A DNA stretch of 64,000 bases from Actinomadura mexicana (GCF_900188105.1 NZ_FZNP01000006.1:62001-126000); one strand, 5' to 3'. Shown: positions 6,639 to 15,635, numbered from the stretch's first letter. The notes: generated by a model from the sequence alone, not told the origin. Numbers and translations: made by a program.

Positions 6639-9600
6639 TCATGCCGCGGTGCCCAGGGCGGCGAGGGAGGCGGTGGCCTTCTCCGTCCAGAAGGGGGCGC
6701 CGAGGCGGCCCGCGACCTCGGCGGCCGCGCGGTAGTGGGCGGCGGCGACCTCGGCGGGGCGTTCCAGGAACCGGGCGAGGTCGCCGAGGACCTGGGCGAC
6801 CGGGCCGACCGTGGCGACGGCGGTGGCGCCGCCGGTGAAGTGGCCCTCGTAGGGCAGCAGCGCCGCGTAGGCCTCCTCGGCCAGGAGGCGGTCGCCGAGG
6901 GCGACGGCGCGCAGTCCGCGGACCGCCATGGTCAGGTCGAAGAAGTAGTCGAGCCGGACGGGCCCGGCGCCGGCGACGACCCGGCGGGCCTCGGCGGTGC
7001 GGCCCGCGGCGGCCAGGGCGAGCGCGTAGATGTCGGCGGTGGCGGCGACGTGCTCCCACTGGCCGTGCAGCCAGGCGGCCTCGTCCACCATCTCCTCGGC
7101 CCGTCCCTGGGCGAGCCGCAGGCAGAACGGGCCGAGCAGCACCATGCCCCGCTCGCTGAACCAGATCCGGGTCCGGCCGATGGAGCCGCCGACCTCGGCG
7201 AACGCGCGTTCCGCCTCGTCCGGCCGGGCGGTGAAGGCCCGCACCAGGGCCGTGTACCAGTCGGCGATGCGGGCCAGCAGCGGCAGCCCGTACTGGTCCG
7301 CGAGCCGGCGGCCCTCCGTCAGGTGCCGGTGCGCGGCGGGCAGGTCGAGCGCGGCGACGCACGCCTGCTGGAGTTGCAGGTGCGCGAGGACGCGGTAGGT
7401 GCCGAGGTCGTGCCCGACGGCGAGGTCGAGGAGCTCGGAGGCGACCCGGTGCCGCTCGACCACCCCTTCCGCGCTCCGGTGGGCGTTGATGTAGGCGCCG
7501 TTGAGGGCGACGGCGACCAGCTCGGGGTCGCCCAGGTCGCGGGCCAGGCCGAGCGCCTCCCGCGAGGCCCTGGCGCCCCGGTCGTGCTGCTCGCCCTCCA
7601 GCTCCATCGCCAGTGTGGTCAGCAGCCGGACCCGCAGCTCCGGCTCGTCGTCGGGGAGCCGTGCCAGCGCCTCGTCGACGGCCTCCACGACGGTGAGGTC
7701 GAGGCTTCCGTACTCGCGGGCCGACCACAGCGTCGGGACGCCGAAGCCGACGATGATCCGGGCGAGCAGGCGGACGTCGCCGAGCGCGCGGGCGTCGGCG
7801 ATGGCGGCGATCCGCCGGGACCGGGCGTCGACGATCTGCCCGGCGAGGGCGCTCGACCGGATCGCGGCGACCTCCGCCTCCAGCCGGTCGCGCGCGGTCT
7901 CGGGGCCCTGCGCGCGAAGCGTCTCGACGGCGCGCACCCACAGGTCGGCCGCGGCGCCGTGCGCGAACCGCGCCTCGGCGGCCGCGGCGGCGCGGCGCGC
8001 GTACCGGACGGCCTTGTCGGGGTCGGTGCCCGATTCGAGGTAGTGGTGCGCGATCGCGGCGACCTCGCGCGGGAGGTGGTGTTCCAGCGCGGCGGCGACC
8101 CGGCCGTGCACGCGGGTGCGGCGGGCCCGGGACACGCCCGCGTACAGGGTGTCGCGGACGAGGGCGTGCGCGAACCGGATCCGGCCGGGCGCGGGCTCGG
8201 TGACGAGCCCGGCGGCCAGGCCCGCCTCCACGGCGTCGATCACCGTCTCCTCGTCCCCGGCCAGGTCGGTCAGGACGCGCAGGTCGGCGTCCCGGCCGAT
8301 GACCGCGGCGTCGCGCAGCACGGTCTGGACCGGTCCCGGCAGCCGCGCGACGCGGCGCCGCAGCACGTCGCCGACGCCGGCGGGGACCCGGCGCGTGGCG
8401 GCGGGCAGCCCCTCGGCGTCCAGGAGCCGGGCCGTCTCCCGGGTGAAGAACGGGTTGCCGCCCGTGCGCTCGGCGATCGCGGACAGCTCCGCGTCGTCCA
8501 AGCCGGCGGCGCAGGTGTCCCGGACGAGGACCGCGACCTCCGCCGGCGACAACCCGGACAGCTCGATCCGCGCGGGCTCGTGCCGGGCGAGTGCGGCCAG
8601 CGCGGCGGCGAGGCCGTCGGGAACCTCGGTCTGCCGGAACGTGGCCAGCAGCAGGAGGCGGCGGTCCCGCAGCCGCCCGGCGAGCCGGACCAGCAGCGCG
8701 AGGGTCTCCTCGTCGGCCCAGTGCAGGTCGTCCAGCACGAGCAGGAGCGGCGCCGCGTCCGCGAGCCCGGCGAGGTAGTCGCCGACGGCCAGGTGGAGCC
8801 GGAACCGCCCCGTGACGACATCGGCGTCGCCGCGCCCGATGGCGGAGTCGTCCAGGAGCGGCCCGAGCCGGGCGGCGAGGTCGGCGGGGGGCGGGGCGGC
8901 GGCCGCCAGCTCGCGCAGCAGCTCGGCCCAGGGCCAGGCGGCGGGCGCTCCCGGGGTCTCCGGCGCCGTCCCCCACGCGCACGTCCAGCCCCGCCCGGCC
9001 AGGTCGCCCGCGAGCCTCTCGGCGAGCGCCGTCTTACCCATCCCGGCGTCTCCGCAGACGATGACGACGCCGCCGCGGCCCGCGGCGGCGTTCTCGGCGG
9101 CCTCCTCCAGCCGCGCCGTCTCCTGGACGCGGCCGACGAAGGCGGGGCCCTCCTCGGGACGGGGCGCGGGCGCGAGCCGCAGCGCGGGACGGGACGGCGC
9201 CGGCCGCCCCGTCTCCCCCAGCGCGGGCTCCTGCGCCAGGATGTCGCTCTCCAGCCGGCGCAGCGCCGGGCCGGGATCGACGCCGAGTTCCTCGGCCAGG
9301 GCCGCGCGGGCGCGCCGCAGCGCGGCGAGGGCGTCGCCCTGCCGCCCGGCGCGGTAGAGGGCGAGGGCCAGCAGCCGCCACGCCTCCTCGCGCAGCGGGT
9401 TGGCGGCGGCGTGGGTCTCCAGGTCGGGGACGGCCTCGGCGGCCGATCCGAGCCGCAGCAGGGCCCCGGCGCGGTGCTCGACCGCCAGCCGGCGCCGCTC
9501 GTCCAGGCGGGCGGCCTCGGCCGCGGCCCACGGCAGGTCGCCGAACTCGGCGTAGGCGGGCCCGCGCCACTCGGCGAGCGCCGCCTCCGCGCGGCGGCGC

Positions 9601-9980
9601 GCCTCCCGCGGATCGGCCGCCGCGAGCTCCGCGGCCTCGTCGATCAGCGCGTCGAACCGCCACGCGTCGACGGCGCCGTCCGGCAGCCGGAGCGCGTACC
9701 CCGGCGGCTCGGTGACCAGGACCCGCGCGGGCGTGCGGGGCGGGCGGTCCGGTTCGAGCGCGCGGCGCAGGTGGGACACGAACGACTGGAGGCCGGCGGC
9801 TGCGCGCGGCGGGGCCGTGCCCGCCCACAGGTCGTCGACGAGCCTGTCGGCGGGCACCATCCGCCCCCGCGCGGCGACGAGGCGGGCGAGCACGGAACGC
9901 TGCCGGTGACCGCCGAGGTCGGCGGCGGTTCCGGCCACCTCGGCCCCGAAGGCCCCGAGAACGCGTACGACAGGCGACAT
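6639..9980 (-). CDS. AfsR/SARP-family regulator with BTAD, ATPase and TPR-like domains
   Basis: Large 1113-aa transcription regulator. The N-terminal ~95 residues form an OmpR/PhoB-type winged helix (GHRQRSVLARLV...DRLVDDLW), followed by the BTAD helical domain to about residue 255. Then comes an AAA/STAND-type ATPase with P-loop GDAGMGKTAL near residue 310 and Walker B LLVLDDLHWAD near residue 415. The last ~500 residues are alanine-rich helical repeats like the TPR arrays of LuxR/AfsR regulators, without a C-terminal LuxR helix-turn-helix. Such proteins activate secondary-metabolite or export genes. It lies 51 bp downstream of an MMPL exporter gene on the same strand, its probable target or partner. 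No ribosome site precedes the ATG; see the inverted repeat and five-codon ORF there. Confidence 0.88.
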   Translation of the reverse strand: MSPVVRVLGAFGAEVAGTAADLGGHRQRSVLARLVAARGRMVPADRLVDDLWAGTAPPRAAAGLQSFVSHLRRALEPDRPPRTPARVLVTEPPGYALRLPDGAVDAWRFDALIDEAAELAAADPREARRRAEAALAEWRGPAYAEFGDLPWAAAEAARLDERRRLAVEHRAGALLRLGSAAEAVPDLETHAAANPLREEAWRLLALALYRAGRQGDALAALRRARAALAEELGVDPGPALRRLESDILAQEPALGETGRPAPSRPALRLAPAPRPEEGPAFVGRVQETARLEEAAENAAAGRGGVVIVCGDAGMGKTALAERLAGDLAGRGWTCAWGTAPETPGAPAAWPWAELLRELAAAAPPPADLAARLGPLLDDSAIGRGDADVVTGRFRLHLAVGDYLAGLADAAPLLLVLDDLHWADEETLALLVRLAGRLRDRRLLLLATFRQTEVPDGLAAALAALARHEPARIELSGLSPAEVAVLVRDTCAAGLDDAELSAIAERTGGNPFFTRETARLLDAEGLPAATRRVPAGVGDVLRRRVARLPGPVQTVLRDAAVIGRDADLRVLTDLAGDEETVIDAVEAGLAAGLVTEPAPGRIRFAHALVRDTLYAGVSRARRTRVHGRVAAALEHHLPREVAAIAHHYLESGTDPDKAVRYARRAAAAAEARFAHGAAADLWVRAVETLRAQGPETARDRLEAEVAAIRSSALAGQIVDARSRRIAAIADARALGDVRLLARIIVGFGVPTLWSAREYGSLDLTVVEAVDEALARLPDDEPELRVRLLTTLAMELEGEQHDRGARASREALGLARDLGDPELVAVALNGAYINAHRSAEGVVERHRVASELLDLAVGHDLGTYRVLAHLQLQQACVAALDLPAAHRHLTEGRRLADQYGLPLLARIADWYTALVRAFTARPDEAERAFAEVGGSIGRTRIWFSERGMVLLGPFCLRLAQGRAEEMVDEAAWLHGQWEHVAATADIYALALAAAGRTAEARRVVAGAGPVRLDYFFDLTMAVRGLRAVALGDRLLAEEAYAALLPYEGHFTGGATAVATVGPVAQVLGDLARFLERPAEVAAAHYRAAAEVAGRLGAPFWTEKATASLAALGTAA

Positions 9981-10006
9981 GTCCCGATCAGCCTAACCGG
10001 GACATG
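9978..10006 (-). promoter_or_regulatory. Inverted repeat covering the SARP start codon, with five-codon upstream ORF
   Basis: Arms CATGTCCCG (9978-9986) and CGGGACATG (9998-10006) form a perfect 9-bp inverted repeat with an 11-nt spacer. The SARP ATG (9980-9978) is in the 3' arm of the mRNA. The other arm overlaps a mini-ORF (ATG at 10005, M-S-R-L-G, TGA at 9988) that has a very good AGGAGGG ribosome site, whereas the SARP gene has none. Possible roles are an operator for autoregulation, start-codon sequestration, or reinitiation after the mini-ORF. A -10-like TAGGCT lies 9 nt before the ATG. Confidence 0.5.
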
Positions 10007-10031
10007 CCGCCCTCCTGCGATCACTCCCCCG

Positions 10032-12164
10032 TTAGGCGCGGCTGGGTTCGGGACGCCGCTCGGCGGCCGGCCGGGGCTTCGCGCCGCCGTGCAGGTCGAT
10101 CGCCGGCAGCACCCGGGCGAGCGGCCCCGGCAGCCACCAGTTCGCCCGTCCGAGCAGCGACATCGTGGCCGGCACCAGCACCAGGCGGACGACCGTCGCG
10201 TCCAGCGCCACCGCGACCGCAAGCCCGACCCCCATCTGCTTGATCACCAGACCGGGGTCGGCGGCGAAGCCGAGGAACACCGCCACCATGATCAGCGCCG
10301 CGCTGCTGATGACCCGGCCGGTCGCGGCGAGCCCGGTGGACACCGAGCCGCGCGCGTCGCCGTGCAGCAGCCACTCCTCCCGGACCCGCGAGAGCAGGAA
10401 GACCTCGTAGTCCATGGAGACGCCGAACAGGACGGCGAACATCAGCAGCAGGATGAACGACGACACCGGGACGCTGTGCGGGAGGCCGAGCAGCTCCGCG
10501 CCCCACCCCCACTGGAACACGGCCGTGAGCACCCCGTACGCGGCGCCGATCGACAGCAGGTTCATCACCGCGGCCTTCAGCGGCGCCAGCAGCGACCGGA
10601 ACACGATCATCAGCATCACGAACGACGTCGCCACCACCACGCCGATCACCGGCCACAGCCGGTCCGACAGCATCCGGGACAGGTCGACGTAGACGGCCGT
10701 CAGCCCGGTGACCTCGGTGTCCGGCGGCAGCACGTCGGCCCGGATCCGGTCGACGAGGCCGGTCACCCGCTCGTCCTGCGGCCCGTAGTCCGGGGTGACG
10801 ATGATCGCCGCGGCGTCGCCGCGCGGGGACGCCTGCGGCGGCGCCACGGACGCGACGCCCTCGGTGCCCTCCAGCCGCTCGCGCAGCCCCGGCAGTGCGG
10901 CCTTGTCGGTCCTGGTGAGGTCGACGGCGACGACGAGCGGCCCGTTGGCGCCCGCGCCGAAGCCGTCGGCGACCAGGTCGTAGGCCTGGCGGACGGTGTT
11001 GGACGTGGGCTCGCTGCTGGCGTCGCTCGGCCACGTCCGCATGCCGAGCGCGGGGGCGGCGAGGGTGAGCATCAGCACCGCGGCGGCGAGCAGCCACGGC
11101 CAGGGGTGCCGCCCGACGTGCACGGCCCACCGCCGCACCCGCGGCGACTCCACGGTGATCACCGCGCCGGCGGCCCGGTCGCGGCGGCGCAGCACCCTCC
11201 GTCCGGCGAGGCCCAGCACGGCCGGCAGCAGCGTGACGGCGCTCAGCACGGTCGCCGCGACGACGATGCCGGTGGTGAAGCCCATCGTCATGAACACCGG
11301 GATTCGCGACAGCACCAGCCCGCACAGCGCCAGCAGCACCGTGAACCCCGCGAAGATCACCGACAGGCCCGCGGTCGCGATGGCGCGGCCCACCGCCTCG
11401 GGGACGTCGAGGCCCTCCGCGAGCCCCTCCCGGTGGCGGGTCAGGACGAACAGGGCGTAGTCGATGCCGACGCCGAGGCCGACCATGGTGGCGAGCGTGG
11501 GCGCGGTGGTCGCGACGTCGGTGAACGCGGCCACCAGCGTGATCCCGGACACGCCGACGCCGAGGCCGGCCAGCGCGACGGCGAGCGGCAGCCCGGCCGC
11601 CACCACCGACCCGAACGCCAGCAGCAGGATGACCAGGGCCGCCACGATCCCGATCGCCTCGGCGACGCCGCCGGGCGCGGTCACGTTCTCGGGGACCTGG
11701 CCGCCGAACTCCACCTGGTAGCCGGCGGCGTCCAGGTTCCGCGTCGCCGACCGCAGCAGGTCGAGGGTCTCCTTGGGCCCGAGGTCGGTGACCGGCACCG
11801 AGTACCGGACGGTGATCAGCGCGGTCGCGCCGCCCTTGCCGAGCTGCGCCGGGTCGACGCCGCTCACGTGCGGCAGCGTGCGCATCTCCGCCGCGGCGGC
11901 GGCCAGCTTCTGCTGGTCGACCCTCCCCGACTCCGCGTGCACCACGACCCGGGCGTCGGCCCCCGCCAGCGCGGGGAACCTCTCCTGCAGCAGGTCAGTG
12001 GCCTGCTGCGAGCCCGTCCCGGCCAGCGTGTAGTTGTCGTGCAGGGCTCCTCCGGCGACGCCGGACAGTCCGGCCATCGCGGCGACGAGCACCAGCCACA
12101 CCACGATGAACCGCCAGGGCCGCAGCGCGGCGGCCCTGCCCAGGCGGTAGAGCAGACGGGACAT
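10032..12164 (-). CDS. MMPL/RND-family exporter
   Basis: 710-aa MMPL-family transporter: one N-terminal helix, a ~140-aa extracytoplasmic domain, five or six helices with the GxGxDYALF motif (VGLGVGIDYALFVLTRHREG) near residue 225, then a second repeat with helix, extracytoplasmic domain and helices containing VSMDYEVFLLSRVREE near residue 560. The duplicated D-Y motifs in the transmembrane part carry the proton relay. MMPL proteins export lipids, siderophores or metabolites across the plasma membrane. Two adjacent ATGs exist (12167 and 12164); the second is better spaced from the GGGGGAG site. Substrate unknown; the SARP regulator just downstream suggests a metabolite or lipid made under its control. 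Confidence 0.92.
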   Translation of the reverse strand: MSRLLYRLGRAAALRPWRFIVVWLVLVAAMAGLSGVAGGALHDNYTLAGTGSQQATDLLQERFPALAGADARVVVHAESGRVDQQKLAAAAAEMRTLPHVSGVDPAQLGKGGATALITVRYSVPVTDLGPKETLDLLRSATRNLDAAGYQVEFGGQVPENVTAPGGVAEAIGIVAALVILLLAFGSVVAAGLPLAVALAGLGVGVSGITLVAAFTDVATTAPTLATMVGLGVGIDYALFVLTRHREGLAEGLDVPEAVGRAIATAGLSVIFAGFTVLLALCGLVLSRIPVFMTMGFTTGIVVAATVLSAVTLLPAVLGLAGRRVLRRRDRAAGAVITVESPRVRRWAVHVGRHPWPWLLAAAVLMLTLAAPALGMRTWPSDASSEPTSNTVRQAYDLVADGFGAGANGPLVVAVDLTRTDKAALPGLRERLEGTEGVASVAPPQASPRGDAAAIIVTPDYGPQDERVTGLVDRIRADVLPPDTEVTGLTAVYVDLSRMLSDRLWPVIGVVVATSFVMLMIVFRSLLAPLKAAVMNLLSIGAAYGVLTAVFQWGWGAELLGLPHSVPVSSFILLLMFAVLFGVSMDYEVFLLSRVREEWLLHGDARGSVSTGLAATGRVISSAALIMVAVFLGFAADPGLVIKQMGVGLAVAVALDATVVRLVLVPATMSLLGRANWWLPGPLARVLPAIDLHGGAKPRPAAERRPEPSRA

Positions 12165-12338
12165 CATTTCTCCCCCAGAACGGCATTGTTCGACGCCCTA
12201 CAGGCTGGCGTCCTCCCCTTGCCGTCCACTTGCCGCCGACTTGCGGCCCGGCCCGGCCGGACTTGCGGACCGCCGACCCGGCTCCCGGACCGCCGAGCCG
12301 CCCGCCACGGCCGCCCGCGATGCCCGTACGCTGGGGGT

Positions 12339-12677
12339 GTGAGCGAGCTGAACGCCGAGGACGCGAAGATCATCACCCTGGCCAGGTCGGCGCGGGCCCG
12401 CACGGGCGCCGCCGAGGGCGCCGCCGTGCGCGACGAGACGGGCCGCACCTACTCCGCCACCAGCGTGGACCTGCCGTCCCTGAAGCTCTCGGCGCTGAAG
12501 GTCGCCGTCGCGATGGCCGTGTCCAGCGGCGCCGAGGACCTGGAGGCCGCCGCCGTCGTCACCGCCGCCGAGGCCGCCGACCCCGCCGACGTCGCCGCCG
12601 TCCGCGACCTCGGCCCCAAGGCCCCGGTCCTGCTGGCCGCCCCCGACGGCGCCGTCCGCGACATCGTCCGCGGCTGA
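12339..12677 (+). CDS. Cytidine-deaminase-like protein without catalytic residues
   Basis: 112 aa, starting at a GTG only 6 nt after a TACGCT -10 box, so probably leaderless. The N-terminal part (ARSARARTGAAEGAAVRDETGRTYSA) and overall pattern resemble small cytidine deaminases. The zinc motifs (C/H-A-E and P-C-x-x-C) are missing: the protein contains no cysteine and no histidine at all, with KLSAL standing where the C-A-E should be. It cannot be a zinc deaminase and may be a structural or binding paralogue. Proteins of this kind are commonly annotated 'cytidine deaminase' next to corC and era in actinomycetes. It is convergent with corC. Confidence 0.75.
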   Translation: MSELNAEDAKIITLARSARARTGAAEGAAVRDETGRTYSATSVDLPSLKLSALKVAVAMAVSSGAEDLEAAAVVTAAEAADPADVAAVRDLGPKAPVLLAAPDGAVRDIVRG

Positions 12678-12701
12678 GACGGCCGCCGGCCGAGACCGTC
12701 G

Positions 12702-12758
12702 GCGGGACCGGTCGGAGTCAGCGGGACCGGTCGGAGTCAGCGGGACCGATCGGAGGCC
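12702..12758. repeat. 19-bp tandem repeat at the end of corC
   Basis: Two identical 19-bp units (GCGGGACCGGTCGGAGTCA, 12702-12720 and 12721-12739) plus a third diverged copy (12740-12758). The middle copy contains the corC stop codon and the third copy codes for its last residues. The unit length is not a multiple of three, so copy number changes would move the stop codon of corC. Confidence 0.85.
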
Positions 12759-14086
12759 GCCCGGCTCCCGGCGTCCGCGGCCGGGGCTCCGCCGAGCCGC
12801 CGCACCAGGACGGTGCCGACCCGGTTGCGGCGCCCGGCGATCGTCTCGGCCTTGAGGGACAGCACGGGGCCGGGCTCGCCGGTGGAGGCCTCGTTCGTCG
12901 CGACCTCGGCGGTGGAGCCCTCGATGGGGACGCGGCCGAGCGCGTGGGCGAGCAGGCCGCCGACCGTCTCGACGTCCTCGGCGTCGATCTCCACGTCGAA
13001 CAGCTCGGCGAGGTCCTCGACGGGCAGGCGCGCGGTGACGCGGGCCGCGTCGCCGGAGAGCCAGGTCACCGGCGGGGTCTCCACGTCGTACTCGTCGGTG
13101 ATCTCCCCGACGATCTCCTCCAGGATGTCCTCGATGGTGACCAGGCCGGCGGTGCCGCCGTACTCGTCGATGACGATCGCGACGTGGATCTGCCGCGCCT
13201 GCATCTCGCGCAGCAGCTCGTCGATCGGCTTGCTGTCGGGGACGTAGGTGGCGGGCCGCATGACCGAGTCGACCGTCTCGACCGACTCGCCGTCGCGGTG
13301 CTCCTGGCTGCGCCGGACGACGTCCTTGAGGTAGGCGATGCCGACGACGTCGTCCTCGTTCTCACCGACGACCGGGATCCGGGAGAAGCCGCTGCGCAGC
13401 GCCAGCGACATCGCCTGCCGCAGGGTCTTCGTGCGCTCGACGAACACGATGTCGGTGCGCGGCACCATCACCTCGCGGACGAGGGTGTCGCCCAGCTCGA
13501 ACACCGAATGGATCATCTCCCGCTCGACCGGCTCGATCAGGCTGCGCTGCTCGGCGAGGTCGACCAGGTCGCGCAGCTCCGCCTCGGAGGCGAACGGGCC
13601 CTCCCGGAACCCCTTGCCGGGCGTGAGGGCGTTGCCGAGCAGGATCAGCAGCCGGGGCAGCGGCCCGAACACCCGGGTCACCGGGTGGATCACGGCGGCG
13701 CCCGCCAGCGCGATCCGGTCGGCGTGCTGGATGCCGAGGGTGCGCGGCCCGACGCCGATCACCACGTAGCTGACGACGATCATGACGGCGGCGGCGGCGA
13801 CGTAGGCGCGCCACGTCTCGTCCAGCCAGGAGATGCACAGGTCCGCGACGATCACGGTGGCGACCAGCTCGCAGCCGATCCGCAGCAGCAGGACCATGTT
13901 GACGTAGCGGGCCGGGTCGGCGACGACCTCCGCCAGCCGCCCGGCGCCGCGGCGCCCCTCCCGGACCGCCTCCTCGACCGTGACGCGCGACACCCGGGCG
14001 AGCGCCGTCTCGGTGCCGGCCAGCAGGCCCGCCAAGAAGACCAGGCCCACCGCCAGTGCGGACAGCCACGCCTGCGCGGTGCTCAT
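12737..14086 (-). CDS. CNNM/CorC-HlyC family membrane protein with CBS domains
   Basis: 449 aa. The N-terminal CNNM domain has a helix at residues ~5-27 and further hydrophobic segments to ~175. It is followed by two CBS domains (~200-325, with VMVPRTDIVFV and IDEYGGTAGLVT motifs) and a C-terminal CorC_HlyC (FAD-oxidase-like) domain from ~340 to 430. Members are implicated in magnesium/cobalt efflux or Mg homeostasis. The ATG at 14086 shares its A with the ybeY stop (TGATG), so it is translated with ybeY; a TTG one codon upstream is less likely. Last gene of the ybeZ-ybeY-corC operon, whose co-occurrence with rRNA maturation genes is widespread. Confidence 0.93.
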   Translation of the reverse strand: MSTAQAWLSALAVGLVFLAGLLAGTETALARVSRVTVEEAVREGRRGAGRLAEVVADPARYVNMVLLLRIGCELVATVIVADLCISWLDETWRAYVAAAAVMIVVSYVVIGVGPRTLGIQHADRIALAGAAVIHPVTRVFGPLPRLLILLGNALTPGKGFREGPFASEAELRDLVDLAEQRSLIEPVEREMIHSVFELGDTLVREVMVPRTDIVFVERTKTLRQAMSLALRSGFSRIPVVGENEDDVVGIAYLKDVVRRSQEHRDGESVETVDSVMRPATYVPDSKPIDELLREMQARQIHVAIVIDEYGGTAGLVTIEDILEEIVGEITDEYDVETPPVTWLSGDAARVTARLPVEDLAELFDVEIDAEDVETVGGLLAHALGRVPIEGSTAEVATNEASTGEPGPVLSLKAETIAGRRNRVGTVLVRRLGGAPAADAGSRAASDRSR

Positions 14087-14562
14087 CAACCGCCGCGTTT
14101 CTCCCGCCAGGAGCCGAGGAGCTCATCCTGCAGGCCGAACATCTCCCGGTGCTCCTCCGGCTCGGCGTGGTCGTAGCCCAGGAGGTGCAGGATGCCGTGC
14201 GTGCACAGCAGCTCCAGCTCCTCCGCGGTGCTGTGCCCGGCCTCCCGCGCCTGCTTCTCGGCGACGGCGGGGCACAGCACGACGTCGCCGAGCAGCCCCG
14301 GGTCGGTCTCGCCGTCCTCGTCGGCGCCGCCGGCCATGTGCCCGGGCCGCAGCTCGTCCATGGGGAACGACAGCACGTCGGTCGGGCCCGGCTCGTCCAT
14401 CCACTTCTCGTGCAGCTCGGTCATCGCGGCCTCGTCGACCAGCAGCACCGACAGCTCGGCCAGCGGATGGACGCGCATCCCGTCGAGGACGTGCCGGGAC
14501 AGGTCGGCGATGGCCTTCTCGTCGACCTCGGCGCCCGACTCGTTCAGCACCTCGATGCTCAC
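14086..14562 (-). CDS. ybeY: Endoribonuclease YbeY
   Basis: Zinc endoribonuclease for 16S rRNA 3'-end maturation and 70S quality control. 158 aa from a GTG at 14562 that overlaps the ybeZ stop (GTGA). The metal-binding motif HGILHLLGYDH is intact near residue 120, and the DVLSFPMDE motif is present near residue 65. Some YbeY proteins are ~155-180 aa, so length fits. It sits between ybeZ and corC in a fully overlapping operon, consistent with the known physical link of YbeY with YbeZ and Era. Confidence 0.96.
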   Translation of the reverse strand: MSIEVLNESGAEVDEKAIADLSRHVLDGMRVHPLAELSVLLVDEAAMTELHEKWMDEPGPTDVLSFPMDELRPGHMAGGADEDGETDPGLLGDVVLCPAVAEKQAREAGHSTAEELELLCTHGILHLLGYDHAEPEEHREMFGLQDELLGSWREKRGG

Positions 14563-15635
14563 TGCCGCCCCCGCTTGCGGGGGCCGCCGCGCGCCGCGCC
14601 CTGCTTGATCTGCGGGACCTGCTTCTCGTCGTGCCGGTTGTAGGCGTCGACGATCTCGGTGACGAGCTTGTGCCGCACGACGTCGCGGCTGTCCAGCCGG
14701 GAGAAGTGGATGTCCTCGACGCCGTCCAGGATCTCCTGGACGACGCGCAGCCCGCTCAGCTGCCCGTTCGGCAGGTCGACCTGGGTGACGTCGCCGGTCA
14801 CCACGACCTTCGACCCGAACCCGAGCCGGGTGAGGAACATCTTCATCTGCTCGGGCGAGGTGTTCTGCGCCTCGTCCAGGATGATGAACGAGTCGTTGAG
14901 CGTGCGGCCGCGCATGTACGCCAGGGGGGCGACCTCGATGGTCCCGGCGGCCATCAGGCGCGGGATCGAGTCGGGGTCGACCATGTCGTGCAGCGCGTCG
15001 TACAGCGGGCGCAGGTACGGGTCGATCTTCTCGTAGAGCGTTCCCGGCAGGAAGCCGAGCCGCTCGCCCGCCTCGACGGCGGGACGCGTCAGGATGATCC
15101 GGTTGACCTGCTTGTCCTGCAGGGCGCGGACGGCCTTGGCCATGGCCAGGTACGTCTTGCCGGTGCCGGCGGGGCCGATGCCGAACACGATCGTGTGCTT
15201 GTCGATCGCGTCGACGTACCGCCGCTGGTTCAGCGTCTTCGGGCGGATGGTCCGGCCCCGGCTGGACAGCACGTCCAGGGTGAGGACCTCCGCGGGTCGC
15301 GCGCCGCCCTCGCCGCGCAGCATCGCCAGGCTGCGCTCGACGGCGTCGGGGGTGAGCTGGGTGCCGCCCTTGAGCAGTTCGAGCATCTCGGTGAACAGCC
15401 GGGAGACCAGGTCGGTCTCGCCCTCCGGGCCGGTCACGGTGATCTCGTTGCCGCGGACGTGGATGTCGATGCCGGCGCCGAACGCGTGCTCGATCGCGTG
15501 GAGCAACTCGTCCCGGGAGCCCAGCAGGCTCACCATCGAGTGGTCGTCCGGCACCACGATCTTGATCTGCGAGCGCGAGCCTGTCCGGTCGTCGCGCCCC
15601 GTGCGGGTTGCCCTCGCGTGAGTTGATTCGACCAT
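14559..15635 (-). CDS. ybeZ: PhoH-like ATPase YbeZ
   Basis: PhoH-family P-loop NTPase, partner of YbeY in rRNA processing. From the ATG at 15635 it has 358 aa; the frame is open further upstream (another ATG at 15704, up to 15725), and no candidate has a strong ribosome site, so the start is uncertain. An N-terminal KH-like domain (PDDHSMV...GNEITVTG) precedes the ATPase: Walker A GPAGTGKTYLA near residue 160, LTRPAVEAGE, and Walker B FIILDEAQN near residue 245. The C-terminus is basic (RGGPRKRGRQ). First gene of ybeZ-ybeY-corC. Confidence 0.93.
   Translation of the reverse strand: MVESTHARATRTGRDDRTGSRSQIKIVVPDDHSMVSLLGSRDELLHAIEHAFGAGIDIHVRGNEITVTGPEGETDLVSRLFTEMLELLKGGTQLTPDAVERSLAMLRGEGGARPAEVLTLDVLSSRGRTIRPKTLNQRRYVDAIDKHTIVFGIGPAGTGKTYLAMAKAVRALQDKQVNRIILTRPAVEAGERLGFLPGTLYEKIDPYLRPLYDALHDMVDPDSIPRLMAAGTIEVAPLAYMRGRTLNDSFIILDEAQNTSPEQMKMFLTRLGFGSKVVVTGDVTQVDLPNGQLSGLRVVQEILDGVEDIHFSRLDSRDVVRHKLVTEIVDAYNRHDEKQVPQIKQGAARGGPRKRGRQ

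Noticed and set aside
5001..12677. A very long open frame of about 2,550 codons on the plus strand
   Set aside because: It runs antisense to era, SARP and MMPL, has low-complexity Arg/Gly/Pro composition and exists because GC-rich antisense frames lack stops. Only its last 113 codons are the real CDA-like gene.
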